NCBI GenBank assembly: GCA_015259235.1
Contig: JABZGM010000117.1
Span: 1-6,712, forward strand
Direction of reading: 5' to 3'
DNA: 6,712 nt
Source of the DNA: Alloprevotella sp.
GTDB taxonomy: Bacteria > Bacteroidota > Bacteroidia > Bacteroidales > Bacteroidaceae
Under the pieces are notes generated by a model. It did not search any database. It saw nothing but the letters and a program-made list of their open reading frames with translations, and had not been told where the DNA came from. This document shows positions 5,999-6,712 of this stretch, one piece after another. Made by a program: the position numbers and the translations under genes. Within the stretch, counting starts at the first letter, position 1; every line of letters begins with the position of its first letter.

Positions 5999-6712
5999 TT
6001 AGAAATTGAGCGATACACCAGCCAAGATGGTAAATGGACGTGGATAGACATTTTTGTCGATTCCGCCAAAGACATCAGGGTCAATTCCTTTATACTTGGT
6101 AAGGGTGAAGACATTGCTAGCTGACACGTAAAGACGGCCATTCACACCCTGATAGCGCGCACCTTTGAAGAGGTTTTCGAAAGAATAACCTAGGGTGATG
6201 TTCTCCATGCGGAGGAATGAACCATTCTGAACGAAGCGATCAGAGAAGGCGTTGTCTTCTGTAGTCCAACGAGGTTGGAGACTATAAACAGGACGGTTGC
6301 TCAAGAAGCCCTTACTAAACACTGTAGAAACGTTGGCAGAACCAGCTTCTAAGTCATTGTAAACATAGTTATCGAGCGAAGCACGGAGGCTAAAGCCAAA
6401 GTCCCATTGCTTGTATTGCAATTTAGATGTGAAACCACCCGTCCAAGGAGCCATAGGACTCTTGTAGAAATACTTGTCGGAGTTATTGATTTTGCCATCT
6501 CCGTTGCGGTCTACGTAGACACCTTCGAGGGGTACTCCGTTCTTGTCATAGACTTGTTGGTAAACATAGAAGCTGCTGGCAGGATGTCCCACGGCGTGCG
6601 CTTGAATGAAACCACCAGTACCTGCAGAAATGCCACCAGTTGGGACGCTGTAATTGTCAGCATTTCCACCCACCAATTCAGTGATTTCGTTCTTGTTGTA
6701 GGTAGCATTAAC
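5999..6712 (-). CDS. susC: SusC-type TonB-dependent outer-membrane transporter (C-terminal part only)
   Basis: This is the C-terminal 237 residues of a SusC/RagA transporter, which imports starch oligosaccharides across the outer membrane using TonB energy. The reading frame is open through the right edge, starting within VNATYNKNEITEL, a typical stretch of the barrel, so roughly the first three quarters of the roughly 1,000-residue protein is outside the window. A TTG at 6676 can be read as a start but is an internal leucine codon. Visible family features are a glycine-rich loop, the FYVYQQVYDKNGVPLEG and VDRNGDGKINNSD segment with an acidic loop like a calcium site, PMAPWTGGF, NGSFLRMENITLGYSF, VSASNVFTLTKYKGIDP and the terminal strand PRPFTILAGVSLNF ending in phenylalanine, as expected for an outer-membrane beta-barrel. 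Only 20 bases separate it from susD, its obligate partner. The family is certain; the substrate is inferred from the neighbours. Confidence 0.95.
   Translation of the reverse strand, partial: VNATYNKNEITELVGGNADNYSVPTGGISAGTGGFIQAHAVGHPASSFYVYQQVYDKNGVPLEGVYVDRNGDGKINNSDKYFYKSPMAPWTGGFTSKLQYKQWDFGFSLRASLDNYVYNDLEAGSANVSTVFSKGFLSNRPVYSLQPRWTTEDNAFSDRFVQNGSFLRMENITLGYSFENLFKGARYQGVNGRLYVSASNVFTLTKYKGIDPDVFGGIDKNVYPRPFTILAGVSLNF

Noticed and set aside
6674..6676. TTG as the start of a 225-residue protein
   Set aside because: The frame continues upstream to the window edge through typical SusC sequence (NATYNKNEITEL), so TTG is an internal leucine.
6511..6708. Minus-strand frame of 65 codons at the right edge
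   Set aside because: It overlaps the SusC frame, which carries the expected family motifs; this alternative frame has none.
1..6712. CRISPR array, tRNA, rRNA, insertion sequence or phage parts
   Set aside because: No repeated spacer layout, RNA-gene sequence, transposase motif or terminal repeat was seen on either strand.

Overview
The window is a stretch of Bacteroidetes DNA, most likely from a Bacteroidales member of the Prevotella/Alloprevotella kind. The evidence is a SusC/SusD pair, lipoproteins with acidic residues just after the lipid-bearing cysteine, AT-rich start regions without Shine-Dalgarno sequences, and a signal peptide that leaves a predicted N-terminal glutamine. The species cannot be fixed from the sequence alone. 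All real genes lie on the minus strand, so the operon reads from the right edge to the left edge.

In transcription order the layout is: the C-terminal 237 residues of a SusC-type TonB-dependent outer-membrane transporter (6712-5999, start outside the window); a SusD-type starch-binding lipoprotein (5978-4371); a SusE-type lipoprotein (4349-3075); a SusF-like lipoprotein with a DUF5115-type N-terminus (2977-1919); and a secreted GH13 alpha-amylase with C-terminal starch-binding modules (1745 to the left edge, end outside the window). The first three genes are separated by 20-21 bases. The last two gaps are longer (97 and 173 bases) and contain stem-loops that may tune expression along the transcript.

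Together these genes form a starch utilization (Sus-like) locus in the same order as the classic susCDEFG. Surface lipoproteins SusD, SusE and SusF would hold starch or maltooligosaccharides, the amylase would cut them, and SusC with its SusD lid would import the products using TonB energy. SusD keeps the three aromatic residues known to cradle the starch helix in Bacteroides thetaiotaomicron SusD, which makes starch the best substrate prediction.

The main departure from the textbook locus is the amylase. It has no lipoprotein cysteine, carries plant/archaeal-type GH13 motifs, and ends in a chitobiase-C-like domain and a CBM26-like domain. It therefore looks like a secreted enzyme and not a SusG-type anchored one. 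No wholly new system is evident. The points most worth following up are the amylase replacement, the intergenic hairpins and the SusE/SusF paralogy. No RNA genes, mobile elements, CRISPR arrays or regulator genes were seen.
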